Origin: Emticicia oligotrophica DSM 17448
GTDB lineage: Bacteria > Bacteroidota > Bacteroidia > Cytophagales > Spirosomataceae
NCBI RefSeq assembly: GCF_000263195.1
Contig: NC_018748.1
Span: 186,001 to 250,000, forward strand
Length of the DNA: 64,000 bases
Reading direction: 5' to 3'
Shown here: piece by piece, positions 25,955 to 35,270 of the stretch
How the letters are laid out: the number at the start of each line of letters is the position of its first letter
Position numbering within the stretch: position 1 is the stretch's first letter
Translations under genes and position numbers: made by a program
The notes under the pieces: generated by a model
Database searches by the model: none
What the model saw: the letters and a program-made list of their open reading frames with translations, nothing else
What the model was told of the DNA's origin: nothing

Positions 25955-26740
25955 ATGCAAAATCTCCGAACCGTAAATATTACTCGTTACGTAACACCTT
26001 TGCGAGAAGGTGGTTCATTACCAGCCATTGTCGAAGCCGATGATGGCTTTTTATATGTTATCAAATTTCGTGGGGCAGGACAAGGTGTAAAAGCTCTCAT
26101 TGCTGAATTAATTGGCGGAGAACTGGCTCGTTTTCTAGGTTTGAAAATGCCTGAAATGGTTTTTGCTATGCTCGATGATAGTTTTAGCAAGACAGAGCCA
26201 GATGAGGAAATCCAAGATTTACTGCAAGCAAGTGTTGGGCAAAATCTGGGTGTACATTATCTTTCAGGCTCAATAACCTTCGACCCAGTCATTTCGGAAG
26301 TTTCTCCCCTACTTGCTTCACAAATTGTTTGGTTAGATTGTATTCTGACAAATGTTGACCGCACTTTCAGGAATACCAATATGCTTATGTGGCACAAAGA
26401 ATTATGGTTGATTGACCACGGTGCCTCATTGTATTTTCATCATTCATGTGATAGCTGGGAATCACAAGCCGAACGCCCATTCGCTGCCATTAAAGACCAT
26501 GTTTTGCTTCCCAAAGCCAGTGAACTTGATAGTGTCAATCAGGCTTTCAAGCAAAAACTCAATTCAGAAATTATTAGAGAAATTACCTCTCTAATTCCAG
26601 ATGAATGGCTATTGGCTGATACTTATGATGAAACTGCCGAAGACCGTCGAGCAGTTTATACCAAATTCATAGAAAAACGTTTAGAAATCTCTGATTTATT
26701 AGTAAAAGAAGCCCAAAATGCAAGAAAAAGTCTTATATGA
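25955..26740 (+). CDS. HipA-like kinase domain protein
   Basis: The 261-residue protein resembles the short HipA-like kinases found with DUF3037. GSLPAIVEADDGFLYVIKFR holds the nucleotide-binding Lys region (about residue 35), QIVWLDCILTNVDRTFRNTN carries the HipA-type catalytic Asp/Asn (about 130) and LWLIDHGASLYFH the metal-binding Asp (about 150). It lacks the N-terminal HipA domain and no HipB-like repressor is nearby. Its end overlaps the DUF3037 gene by 23 bp. Confidence 0.82.
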   Translation: MQNLRTVNITRYVTPLREGGSLPAIVEADDGFLYVIKFRGAGQGVKALIAELIGGELARFLGLKMPEMVFAMLDDSFSKTEPDEEIQDLLQASVGQNLGVHYLSGSITFDPVISEVSPLLASQIVWLDCILTNVDRTFRNTNMLMWHKELWLIDHGASLYFHHSCDSWESQAERPFAAIKDHVLLPKASELDSVNQAFKQKLNSEIIREITSLIPDEWLLADTYDETAEDRRAVYTKFIEKRLEISDLLVKEAQNARKSLI

Positions 26741-27101
26741 ATACGCTGTCATTCGGGTAGTTCCAAAGGTTGAGAGAGAGGAGTTTCTGAATGTAGGCAT
26801 CATTTTATACTGTGCCAAGCAGCATTTTTTAAAGTCAGTTTTCAAGATTGATGAAGCACGAATACGTGCATTTTCAAGTAATATTGATTGCGAAGAACTG
26901 AATGATTATCTCGAAACTTGGCAAAAAATCTGTAGTGGGGGCAAAAATGGGGGTCCAATTGGGAGCTTGGCAATATCGGCCCGCTTCAGATGGTTGACAG
27001 CCACTCGCAGTACGATTATTCAGACCTCAAAAGTACATCCGGGCTACACCCAAAATGCCGAAGAAACGATGAATTGCTTGTTTAATGAATTAGTATTATG
27101 A
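26718..27101 (+). CDS. DUF3037 domain protein
   Basis: The 127-residue protein begins MQEKVLYEYAVIRVVPKVER and EEFLNVGIILYC, the diagnostic start of DUF3037, and ends with the family's HPGYT stretch near residue 108. The function is unknown. It overlaps the HipA-like gene upstream by 23 bp and the DUF3820 gene downstream by 4 bp (ATGA), so the three are translated together. DUF3037 and HipA-like kinases are a recurrent pair in genomes. Confidence 0.87.
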   Translation: MQEKVLYEYAVIRVVPKVEREEFLNVGIILYCAKQHFLKSVFKIDEARIRAFSSNIDCEELNDYLETWQKICSGGKNGGPIGSLAISARFRWLTATRSTIIQTSKVHPGYTQNAEETMNCLFNELVL

Positions 27102-27304
27102 ACTCACAAGTACTACAAGATTTAGTAAAAATTCAGATGCCATTTGGGAAATATAAAGGAAGATTCATTTGTGATTTACCTGAGTATTATTTGATTTGGT
27201 ATCATAATAAAGGCTTCCCCGCAGGAAAGTTGGGAATGTTATTGGCTACTATGTACGAAATAAAAGTCAATGGATTGGAGTATTTATTAAAACCTTTGAA
27301 ATAA
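27098..27304 (+). CDS. DUF3820 family protein
   Basis: The 68-residue protein contains the family core MPFGKYKGRFICDLPEYYLI and WYHNKGFPAGKLG. DUF3820 proteins are small and sometimes annotated as quorum-sensing-regulated virulence factor; related sequences occur next to exonuclease domains and may bind nucleic acid. It is the last gene of the HipA-like module and is followed by a strong hairpin. Confidence 0.87.
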   Translation: MNSQVLQDLVKIQMPFGKYKGRFICDLPEYYLIWYHNKGFPAGKLGMLLATMYEIKVNGLEYLLKPLK

Positions 27305-27313
27305 ATAAAAACA

Positions 27314-27346
27314 AAGGAAGTCTTCGCTTTAAGCGAAGGCTTCCTT
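27314..27346. terminator. Hairpin after the DUF3820 gene
   Basis: AAGGAAGTCTTCGCTT and AAGCGAAGGCTTCCTT pair almost perfectly (one G-T) with practically no extra loop. It is followed by GAAAAAATTT. It likely ends the ebo/HipA-like transcript and resembles the hairpin after the next gene (28096-28128). Confidence 0.6.
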
Positions 27347-27377
27347 GAAAAAATTTCCTTAAAAACTAATAGAAAAT

Positions 27378-28085
27378 ATGTCTGAAATAAAAACCGCACT
27401 CATCACAGGAGGCTCAAAAGGAATTGGCTATGGTGTAGCCGAAGTTTTAATCAAAGAAGGAATAAAGGTAACCATCACAAGCCGTACCCAAGAAGCTGCC
27501 GAAAAAGCAGCCACTGAATTAAATAAAATCAAAGAAGGATATGCTTTGGGGATTGAATCAGATGTAAGAAATTTAGCATCTCAGCAGCACGCCGTTGATA
27601 CTGTTTTAAAAACTTGGGGACGCCTCGACTACTTTATTGCCAATGCAGGCGTTGGACACTTCGCTCCTATTCAATCGCTTTCGGTTGAACAATGGCAAGA
27701 AACCATTGACATCAATCTCACAGGTGTATTTTACAGTACTAAAGCTTCTTTAGAAGCACTAAAAGCATCAAAGGGTTATTTCATCAGCATAGCTAGTTTG
27801 GCAGGTACCAACTTCTTTGCTAATGGAAGTGCATACAATGCCAGTAAATTTGGATTAGTTGGTTACACCCAAGCCATTATGCTTGATTTAAGAAATGAGG
27901 GAATAAAGGTTAGCACAATTATGCCGGGTTCGGTTGCAACTTATTTTAATAATCACGAACCAAACGAGAAAGATGCATGGAAAATCCAGCCAGAAGATAT
28001 TGGGCAAATAGTATCGGATTTAATTAAGATGCCAGCTCGTACGCTACCAAGCAAAATCGAGGTTCGTCCAACAATGCCGAAGTAA
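27378..28085 (+). CDS. Short-chain dehydrogenase/reductase
   Basis: The 235-residue cytosolic NAD(P)-dependent oxidoreductase has the TGGSKGIGYGVAE cofactor motif (about residue 11), NAG in YFIANAGVGHF, and the catalytic Ser-Tyr-Lys in FISIASLAG and SAYNASKFGLVGY. PGSVAT follows. Classical SDR; substrate not predictable. It stands alone between two similar hairpins. Confidence 0.93.
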   Translation: MSEIKTALITGGSKGIGYGVAEVLIKEGIKVTITSRTQEAAEKAATELNKIKEGYALGIESDVRNLASQQHAVDTVLKTWGRLDYFIANAGVGHFAPIQSLSVEQWQETIDINLTGVFYSTKASLEALKASKGYFISIASLAGTNFFANGSAYNASKFGLVGYTQAIMLDLRNEGIKVSTIMPGSVATYFNNHEPNEKDAWKIQPEDIGQIVSDLIKMPARTLPSKIEVRPTMPK

Positions 28086-28095
28086 ATTTAAAATG

Positions 28096-28128
28096 AAGGG
28101 AATCTTCGCTTAAAACGAAGATTCCCTT
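28096..28128. terminator. Bidirectional terminator between convergent genes
   Basis: AAGGGAATCTTCG and CGAAGATTCCCTT form a 13-bp perfect stem with a 7-base A-rich loop. It lies between the SDR gene (plus) and the amidohydrolase gene (minus) and can serve both. Confidence 0.7.
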
Positions 28129-28133
28129 AAATA

Positions 28134-29417
28134 TTATTTCTGCTTATAAATTTTACCATCTTTCATTACAAAAGCAACATTCATCATTGCTTTAGCATCC
28201 TGAAGTGGGTCTCCTTCTACCGCCACAATATCAGCAAATTTACCTTTTTCTATCGAACCTAATTCTTCTTTCATTCCCAGAACAGTGGCATTTACGATAG
28301 TAGCAGATTTAATAGCTTCCATCATTGGCATGCCACCCTCAACCATATACTGAAACTCTTTCGCATTATATCCATGCGGGAAAACCCCAGCGTCAGTACC
28401 AAACGCAACTTTTACACCAGCTTTATATGCTTTAGCAAAAGTAGCAGCAATTTGCTTAGAAGTTTCGATTGCTTTAGGTACTACTAATGGGTGATAATAA
28501 CCCGGTACTTTCACCGAATCTCCTACGGTTTTTCCTGCAATTATAGTTGGCACATAATAAGTACCATGTTTTTTAAATAATTCAATAGCTTCATCGTCCA
28601 TGAAAGTTCCGTGCTCAATCGTTGTTACACCAGCACGAATTGCACGCTTCATTCCTTCAGCACCATGAGCATGAGCCGCCACAATAAAACCATAATCTTT
28701 GGCAGTTGAAACAATTGCTTCGATTTCGTTTTCGGTAAATTGTGGTCCTTTACCATTTTTTGCCACACTTAACACACCACCCGTAGCTGTAATTTTGATA
28801 CAATCAGCACCATCTTTGTAGCGTTGACGAACTGCCTGACGGCCTTCTTCTGGGCTGTTTACAACACCATCCGTAACATCATCAGGTACGGTATATTTTG
28901 AACTATTAATTCCGTTAGTTGGGTCGCCGTGCCCACCAGTTGTTGCAATTGTTTTACCAGAAGTAAAAATTCTTGGACCAACAGTTAAACCCTTAGTAAT
29001 AGCATTACGCAGCGAAATATTTACGCCCGATCCACCCAAGTCACGCACACTTGTAAAACCTGCCATCAAGGTCGTATTGGCATGTTTTTGTGCCTCAAAA
29101 GCAATATCAGCCATATTTTGGCTCATACGTTTTAAATATTGGTCTTTACTGGTTTCACTTTCAATATGCACGTGCATATCAATCCAGCCAGGAGTAACTG
29201 TTCGGTTTTTCAAATCTACTACTTTGTCGTTTGCTTGAGCTGCCGTATAACCTGACTGCACATCAGTTATACGATTCTTTTCAACGACGATTGTCATTTG
29301 TGATTTCGGTGTATTGCTCACACCATCAATCAACGTTCCACAATGAATGAGTGTACGTTGAGCAAAAGCCGAAACCGACAAGCCAAGGGCAAGAGCCAAA
29401 AGGTAAGTTTTTTTCAT
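28134..29417 (-). CDS. Exported amidohydrolase (prolidase-like family)
   Basis: The 427-residue protein is a metal-dependent hydrolase of the amidohydrolase superfamily, probably periplasmic. Start ATG at 29417 gives the signal MKKTYLLALALGLSVSAFAQ; the open frame extends 40 codons further but without a signal. Metal ligands: PGWIDMHVHIE (about residue 75), a Lys in CIKITATGGV, His in VAAHAHGAEGM and GVTTIEHGTFM, Asp in VAFGTDAGVFPHG. Related enzymes hydrolyse Xaa-Pro dipeptides or imides. Substrate uncertain. Confidence 0.92.
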   Translation of the reverse strand: MKKTYLLALALGLSVSAFAQRTLIHCGTLIDGVSNTPKSQMTIVVEKNRITDVQSGYTAAQANDKVVDLKNRTVTPGWIDMHVHIESETSKDQYLKRMSQNMADIAFEAQKHANTTLMAGFTSVRDLGGSGVNISLRNAITKGLTVGPRIFTSGKTIATTGGHGDPTNGINSSKYTVPDDVTDGVVNSPEEGRQAVRQRYKDGADCIKITATGGVLSVAKNGKGPQFTENEIEAIVSTAKDYGFIVAAHAHGAEGMKRAIRAGVTTIEHGTFMDDEAIELFKKHGTYYVPTIIAGKTVGDSVKVPGYYHPLVVPKAIETSKQIAATFAKAYKAGVKVAFGTDAGVFPHGYNAKEFQYMVEGGMPMMEAIKSATIVNATVLGMKEELGSIEKGKFADIVAVEGDPLQDAKAMMNVAFVMKDGKIYKQK

Positions 29418-29535
29418 TGAGATGTTTTTTAGTTTAGGAGGAAAATAACGATTAAATCGACCCGATAAAAGTAAGATTTTTTTTATGAGTTGTATAAATA
29501 AATAGGCGAAAAGATTTTTTTCAGAGACATCCAAC

Positions 29536-29566
29536 AAAAAAGGCTTTCCTTTGAAGGAAAGCCTTT
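29536..29566 (-). terminator. Intrinsic terminator of the DUF4920 gene
   Basis: GGCTTTCCTT/AAGGAAAGCC is a 10-bp perfect stem with a tiny loop; reading leftward it is followed by six U (CCTTTTTTG). It lies 22 bp after the DUF4920 stop codon. Confidence 0.85.
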
Positions 29567-29587
29567 CGAATATATGAGCAGAAAGCT

Positions 29588-30043
29588 TTAGTTTTTAGGT
29601 ACTAAAACACCATTTGCTTCAAATGCTAATTCAGTTTTTGGTTCTGTAATTTTAGCAATTTCATCCTTGCTTTTGCCTGCATCTTCTGCGTAATGGCGAA
29701 GTTCTTCAACTGAAGTTGTTTTTGTTTTTGCATTTCCTTCAAACACAATTGTTTTCCCTGTAATATCTTTTGGCACAAAGAAACCATAATCTTTAAAAGT
29801 TACACGCATCGTTTGTCCATCATCCATTTTTACCTTCATCCAACAACCTTTTACCTGACAAACTGATTCAACTACCCCAGTTACTTTAGCATTTAAAGTG
29901 CCTTTTTCAGCTGCTTTTTTTGCTAAATCGCTCGTTGTTATAGCTCCACTTGGTTTAATTTTTTCGCCGAAGCTATCATATTTTTGACCGAAAGAAACAT
30001 TGATTATAAAAGTAATTGCGAGAAGTGTTATGAATTTTTTCAT
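29588..30043 (-). CDS. Exported DUF4920 protein
   Basis: The 151-residue protein has a signal peptide (MKKFITLLAITFIINVSFGQ) and the DUF4920 core: a beta-barrel-like region GVVESVCQVKGCWMKVKMDD with two conserved Cys, then KDYGFFVPKDITGKTIVFEG. It is widespread in Bacteroidota and may be a metal- or heme-related periplasmic protein; no function is established. Confidence 0.9.
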   Translation of the reverse strand: MKKFITLLAITFIINVSFGQKYDSFGEKIKPSGAITTSDLAKKAAEKGTLNAKVTGVVESVCQVKGCWMKVKMDDGQTMRVTFKDYGFFVPKDITGKTIVFEGNAKTKTTSVEELRHYAEDAGKSKDEIAKITEPKTELAFEANGVLVPKN

Positions 30044-30129
30044 TGTTTGGAATTATTTATTTGTTTTAAAATTTGTTGCATTATACAGAATCATCTGAAT
30101 TATTTATAGGAAATTTTATACTTATTTTA

Positions 30130-33100
30130 CTAATCAATCACTGTCACCCAGCCTTTACAGTCGACTCCAGTATCAGTTTTAATGGTGTAATAATAAGTAC
30201 CTGATGCGATGCCGTTTCCCCAATCATTCTGATAGTTTTTTGAATTAAATATCATTTTTCCGAAGCGATTATATATTTCAACCGTGGCATTCTTGAATCC
30301 AGTTACAAAGGTATCATTTTTTCCATCATTGTTAGGCGTTAATACATTCGGAACTTTTCCATCACCTTCAGGAATATCAACATTTTTTGTAATAACCATT
30401 TCACAACCAATTTTATTATAAGCCTTCAAACTAACCGAATAAATGCCCCCTTTTTGAAAACGATAGGCCGTTGGAACTACTGATTTCACGGAATCTTGAT
30501 TGCCAAAATCCCAAGTAAAAGTACTCGCATTAATGCTTTTATTATAAAAAGTCAATTCATAAGGTTTATCACAAAATTGGGTAAGACTATAATCAAAGTC
30601 TGGCTTGAAGGAATTATCAATGATTACAGTGGTAGTTCTGGTTGGTTTACAACCATCTAAATATTCACCTTTCACTGAATAAGTTGTTGTTTCGGTTGGT
30701 TTTACCGTAATTTGTTTAGCTACAGTATCTTTCAAAGAGGTACCTGACCACGTAAACTTGGTAGCATTTCCAATTGCGGTAAGGGTCACGCTTTGTCCAG
30801 CACAAATTTCTTTTCCACCCGTCGCTTGAAAATCAATTTTGTTATCCTCAACCTTGATGGTCACATCTTTCGACATAGTGCAACCATCTTTCTCCACTAC
30901 AACGGTATATTTTGTAGTTGTTTTAGGAGTAGCAAGTGGGTTTGGGATATTTGAATTATTTAAATTAGTTGTAGGCGACCAAGTGTATTTATTTCCCCCT
31001 TCCGCTAATAATTGTACAGGGGAATCTGGACAAACTAACGTATCTTTTCCTGCTTTGGCGATAAAACCTTTTACCAAGATTTTCTTCACAGTTGAATCGG
31101 TGGTTCGGCATGTAATTTTATTAAATATTCGTAGCTTAATCGTATATTCTCCAGGATTAGTGAAATTAAAATTCACATCTTTTAATCTTGAAATTACTGT
31201 TCCATTAAATTCCCATTCGTAGGTTTTAGCACCAACACTCAAATTATTGAAATTCAAACGAGCAGGAGCACAAATTTCGGTAACCGTTTGGTTTGATGCG
31301 TTTTTAATTTCAAAATCCGCTTTTAGAGCATCTATGCTAAATTTAAAAGCAGCCATATTACAATTTGTACTCATGTGACGCGGCTGATAAGCATTTTTAA
31401 TTGGAAAAGTAGCCACTGCCTGCCCTTGCCGCGGTAAACACGAACAGGCAGTATGATAGATAATTCCGTTTTTATCGAATCTACAAGTACCGCCATCGAG
31501 GTGGTCGCCTACTTCACCTTCAGATATTGGCGGAGCAGATGCACCAAAAAAAGTAGCATAAAGTAAAGACTTTGCTCCTTTTTCGAGTATCATGAAATAA
31601 TAATTACTTCCCGTGGTGGTGGTTTGATAAGCATCCGAAGTAATAGGCAAACCAGTGGTAGTACTATTTCGATTTAAATTTCTACTAACCGCAGCATTTA
31701 CTTTTCCCCCCCAACCAGAAAGGTAGATATTCCCACAATCATTTACTAAGAAGGCGGTCGGAACTATATCAATTTTACCAATTCCCCGACCCGTGCCTAC
31801 AACAGTTGAAAAAACACTTTTTGTTAAGTTTTTATCAAAGCAATGAATAAACTGGCCACTTTTAGGATTATTATAAACATCTCCAGAAACAGGATATTGA
31901 CCTAAAGTTAAGCCAAAAACATAGACATTTTCCTCTTTATCAGTTTCTATAAAGAAATTTACATCAGCATCTTTTGTTCCTACATAAGTAAGTTGTTCGA
32001 TTACACCCTCTGTACTAAACTTGGCAATAAAACCATCTCCACTACCTGCGTAGCTTGGGGCGAAGGCTCCACTTTTCGTTGCCAAATTTGCACTAAAAGT
32101 TTGTCCACAAACATAGATTTTGCCATTTTGTGTTACTTTGATACCGTAGGCCGCATCAAAATTATTTCCGCTTAAATATGTACTCCATAAAAGTTGCGTA
32201 CAAGCTCGATTAAGTTTACAGACGACCCCATCAAAACCCTCACCCTTCGTCGCTTGTGATTGATTTACAAGTGGGAAATCTGAAGAAGCTGTAATAGAAG
32301 CAAAATAAATATTATCATCATTATCAACTATTACTTCCCCTCGATATTCATCTCCATAATTTTTGATGTTTAAAGCACGTGTATCATTAAAACCATCATT
32401 GGCTTTACCTCCAACATACGTACTACCCACTAAACTTTTACCATCGGCACTCAACACGGCAACAAAAATATCGGTTCCTCGCTCAAAACCAATTCCTGTA
32501 AAATTAGGGTCTTGGTCGGCAGCGGAGAGAGAAGAATAAATACCAATCAAGCTTCCGCCAGCAAAGGTTTTTTGATAAGACGAACGATTAACAGGAAAAT
32601 CATTGGAAGATGTTGTACCAAAAACAACCAATTCTCCTTTCGAATTTGCCACTAAACTATGAGCAACCTCTGAGGCATTTCCACCTAAATAAGTAGAATA
32701 AAGTAGCTGAGAGCCATCAGAACTAAACTTCATAATTACTACATCTGTAACTCCATAACCCGCAATATTTTCTGCACTTGACGCAGTGGTAGAACTCCCT
32801 TTTATTTGAAAGGCTCCGTTTGTTACTGGAAATTCAAGTCCAAACACAGTGCCACCGGCAAATAAATTACCATCAGCATCATATGTGGCTGTCTGAGCCC
32901 AATTATCAGATTTTGAACCAGAATATGTAGAAAACACAAGTTCTGGGTCAATAATTAGCGGTTTTGAGGCATCATACTTTTCGGGAAATTCAAAACTTAC
33001 TTCATTATTATTGATACGAAATTTCGATTTCACATCAATTGTTGTTCCGTTTTGGGTTTGAAAAGTGTAAGGTTCAAACTCCTTCACTACATTGACAGAA

Positions 33101-33669
33101 GTTTTATAAAGCAACTGGCCATTTTCGGAACTAAGATGCTCCAAACCCTCATACCTCATTCTAATCTTCGAAACATCTGCTTGAGGTTTAGCAATGTATT
33201 CGTATTTGAGTGATTGTTCGAAACTATAAAGTTTGAAATCTATATTTGGATAAATATCTTTAATATATAGCTCATCAAAAGCTGTTACACTCGATTTCCA
33301 TTTGGTGGGGTCATTACCAAGGAAGTAATTATATGTAGTTGTATTAGGAGAAACAGCTTCTATTTTTGGAGTAAGATTAGCATCTTTGAAAGTCATTTCA
33401 TAGGCGTGTCCTTTGATAGGTCCAATCGTTTTTCTACCCGATTTTGCATCTAATCCGCCTGTATGAATCGTTGATAATGCCTCAGTATCGTAAAACACAT
33501 ACTGAACACCCGTATTTTTAACTAATAAGTAGCCGCCGGGAATATCTGCACGGTATCTAACAGAAGCCTCCCACTGTCCTTCATTTCGAATAAATCTGAT
33601 TGAGGGCTTGGGAGTGGCAAAGGTCACAATTACATTAACTGCAAAAAAGATTAGTAATAGATATTTCAT
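30130..33669 (-). CDS. Giant secreted protein with PKD-like domains and T9SS type B C-terminal domain
   Basis: With start ATG at 33669 (MKYLLLIFFAVNVIVTFAT) the product is 1179 residues, with a Sec signal. An N-terminal domain (FIRNEGQWEASVRYRADIPG) of the DUF7948 type is followed by repeated blade-like segments of the SBBP type (STYLGGNASEVAHSL, STYVGGKANDGFND, STYLSGNNFDAAYGI), several PKD-like domains (YEWEFNGTVIS, FTWDFGNQDSV), and the C-terminal PNVLTPNNDGKNDTF with KMIFNSKNY, the gliding-motility-associated/T9SS type B sorting domain. Probably an adhesin-like surface protein. Confidence 0.93.
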   Translation of the reverse strand: MKYLLLIFFAVNVIVTFATPKPSIRFIRNEGQWEASVRYRADIPGGYLLVKNTGVQYVFYDTEALSTIHTGGLDAKSGRKTIGPIKGHAYEMTFKDANLTPKIEAVSPNTTTYNYFLGNDPTKWKSSVTAFDELYIKDIYPNIDFKLYSFEQSLKYEYIAKPQADVSKIRMRYEGLEHLSSENGQLLYKTSVNVVKEFEPYTFQTQNGTTIDVKSKFRINNNEVSFEFPEKYDASKPLIIDPELVFSTYSGSKSDNWAQTATYDADGNLFAGGTVFGLEFPVTNGAFQIKGSSTTASSAENIAGYGVTDVVIMKFSSDGSQLLYSTYLGGNASEVAHSLVANSKGELVVFGTTSSNDFPVNRSSYQKTFAGGSLIGIYSSLSAADQDPNFTGIGFERGTDIFVAVLSADGKSLVGSTYVGGKANDGFNDTRALNIKNYGDEYRGEVIVDNDDNIYFASITASSDFPLVNQSQATKGEGFDGVVCKLNRACTQLLWSTYLSGNNFDAAYGIKVTQNGKIYVCGQTFSANLATKSGAFAPSYAGSGDGFIAKFSTEGVIEQLTYVGTKDADVNFFIETDKEENVYVFGLTLGQYPVSGDVYNNPKSGQFIHCFDKNLTKSVFSTVVGTGRGIGKIDIVPTAFLVNDCGNIYLSGWGGKVNAAVSRNLNRNSTTTGLPITSDAYQTTTTGSNYYFMILEKGAKSLLYATFFGASAPPISEGEVGDHLDGGTCRFDKNGIIYHTACSCLPRQGQAVATFPIKNAYQPRHMSTNCNMAAFKFSIDALKADFEIKNASNQTVTEICAPARLNFNNLSVGAKTYEWEFNGTVISRLKDVNFNFTNPGEYTIKLRIFNKITCRTTDSTVKKILVKGFIAKAGKDTLVCPDSPVQLLAEGGNKYTWSPTTNLNNSNIPNPLATPKTTTKYTVVVEKDGCTMSKDVTIKVEDNKIDFQATGGKEICAGQSVTLTAIGNATKFTWSGTSLKDTVAKQITVKPTETTTYSVKGEYLDGCKPTRTTTVIIDNSFKPDFDYSLTQFCDKPYELTFYNKSINASTFTWDFGNQDSVKSVVPTAYRFQKGGIYSVSLKAYNKIGCEMVITKNVDIPEGDGKVPNVLTPNNDGKNDTFVTGFKNATVEIYNRFGKMIFNSKNYQNDWGNGIASGTYYYTIKTDTGVDCKGWVTVID

Positions 33670-33754
33670 TGGCAAAGCATGATTCACGCATTTATAAACA
33701 TACTATTTTGACGTTTCTATTATTCAGAGTAACATAAAATTTATTGTGAATGCT

Positions 33755-35131
33755 CTACAAATGGGGCAATGTAACCACAAATGTACTGCCCTTTCCCTCT
33801 TCACTCGTTACATTAATACGGCCTTGATGCATATCAATAATTCTTCGACAAACCGATAAGCCAATGCCATGCCCACGGTATTTAGAAGCATTGGCGGTTC
33901 GATAAAAAGGCTCAAAAATTTTGCTTAACTCACCAGCAGCAATACCTATACCATTGTCTTTTACGGCCACAATACAATGTTTTTCATTGAAGCGAATCTT
34001 TGCTTCAGCTCGGTGGTCGGGTGAGTATTTACAGGCATTTTCTAATAAATTCGTAAAAACAGTGAGTAACAATGCTTCATTTCCATTCGTACTCACCCAC
34101 TCATCATCATCGGGGATATCATCGAAATCGATTGAAATATTATATTCACTATTTTGACTTTGCACTTCTTCTTGAGCTTTAAATAACAATTCGTCCAATC
34201 TAGTGGGTTTCATTAGTAAACTATTATCACGATTCTCTGATTTAGCTAACTGTAACAAACCATTCGTCAACTGAATAAGTCGCTGATTATCAATCAGTAA
34301 AGACCGCAGAATTGCTTTGTATGCATCGGGGGTACGGTCTTGCTCTAATGCAATCTGGATTTCCGATTTTATGGCCGCCAAGGGCGTTCGTAACTCATGT
34401 GAAGCATTGGATACAAAGCTTTTTTGGAGTTCGAAAGAACGCTCCAAACGCTCAAGCATCTGATTAAAATTAAGTGCCAGTTGAGCAATTTCATCTTTAT
34501 TATTACCTGTATTGAGTTTCTGTTTTAAGTTATAAGCTGTAATATTGGTGATTTCGTCATTGATTTCGGCAATTGGTTTGAGTGATTGCCCAGCGAAGAT
34601 AATTCCTAAGAAAATTGTCAGTAAAATTCCTATAATAAAACTAATCAATAAAGTATCACGAATATTCTTTAGCTTATCTGTTCCATATTTATCACGAGCC
34701 GATGCCACCACCACATAAGATTTACCATCTTCGCTCTTATACATTGTTCCAATTACTTGGTTATCCCAATCGCTAGTTTCTATGTATTTCTGTCTTCGAA
34801 CTTGGTTCAAAAAATCAGGACTAAACAAAAACTTTTCAGCCTCGTAACTAGCATAAACCAATTCGTTTTTTTCGTTAAACATCAAAACTTTCTCGGCATT
34901 CAATTTGCTCAGAAAGGTCTTATTTGCATCACGGAGTTTCTTTTTATCTTTTTCCGTAATTTTTAATTCTTTCAAAAGTCCAGCGGTAAGAATCGCACGG
35001 TCATTTAGACGGTTATAAAATTCTTGCTTACGAAAGTTCTCAGAAGTATAATAGACCGCCAATGAGAAAATCGTGAGAATCAAAGCAATGATTATCGTAA
35101 ACTGAATTGCTATTTTAGTGCGAATCTGCAT
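33755..35131 (-). CDS. Sensor histidine kinase
   Basis: The 458-residue inner-membrane kinase has TM1 at about residues 8-28, a periplasmic sensor region, TM2 (LLISFIIGILLTIFLGIIFA), HAMP, then HisKA with phospho-His in SNASHELRTPLAAIKSEIQI, the N box NLLENACKYS, and the ATP motifs DNGIGIA and GHGIGLSV. No response regulator is adjacent; the OmpR-type regulator at 41215 is a possible partner. Confidence 0.94.
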   Translation of the reverse strand: MQIRTKIAIQFTIIIALILTIFSLAVYYTSENFRKQEFYNRLNDRAILTAGLLKELKITEKDKKKLRDANKTFLSKLNAEKVLMFNEKNELVYASYEAEKFLFSPDFLNQVRRQKYIETSDWDNQVIGTMYKSEDGKSYVVVASARDKYGTDKLKNIRDTLLISFIIGILLTIFLGIIFAGQSLKPIAEINDEITNITAYNLKQKLNTGNNKDEIAQLALNFNQMLERLERSFELQKSFVSNASHELRTPLAAIKSEIQIALEQDRTPDAYKAILRSLLIDNQRLIQLTNGLLQLAKSENRDNSLLMKPTRLDELLFKAQEEVQSQNSEYNISIDFDDIPDDDEWVSTNGNEALLLTVFTNLLENACKYSPDHRAEAKIRFNEKHCIVAVKDNGIGIAAGELSKIFEPFYRTANASKYRGHGIGLSVCRRIIDMHQGRINVTSEEGKGSTFVVTLPHL

Positions 35132-35270
35132 AAGTTATGTACCGTACCTCTAACCATTAGTGGCTTCGAAGACTACGGCTTTGCTAAAGACGTAATTTTG
35201 ACTAAATTTGAAACGGGTCAGTCACACAGTGAAGCCCCAAAACAAATTTAAGAAACAATTAGCAAAATAT

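Noticed and set aside
25955-26740. Classical HipBA toxin-antitoxin locus
   Set aside because: The protein is much shorter than HipA, lacks its N-terminal domain, and no HipB-type helix-turn-helix gene is adjacent.
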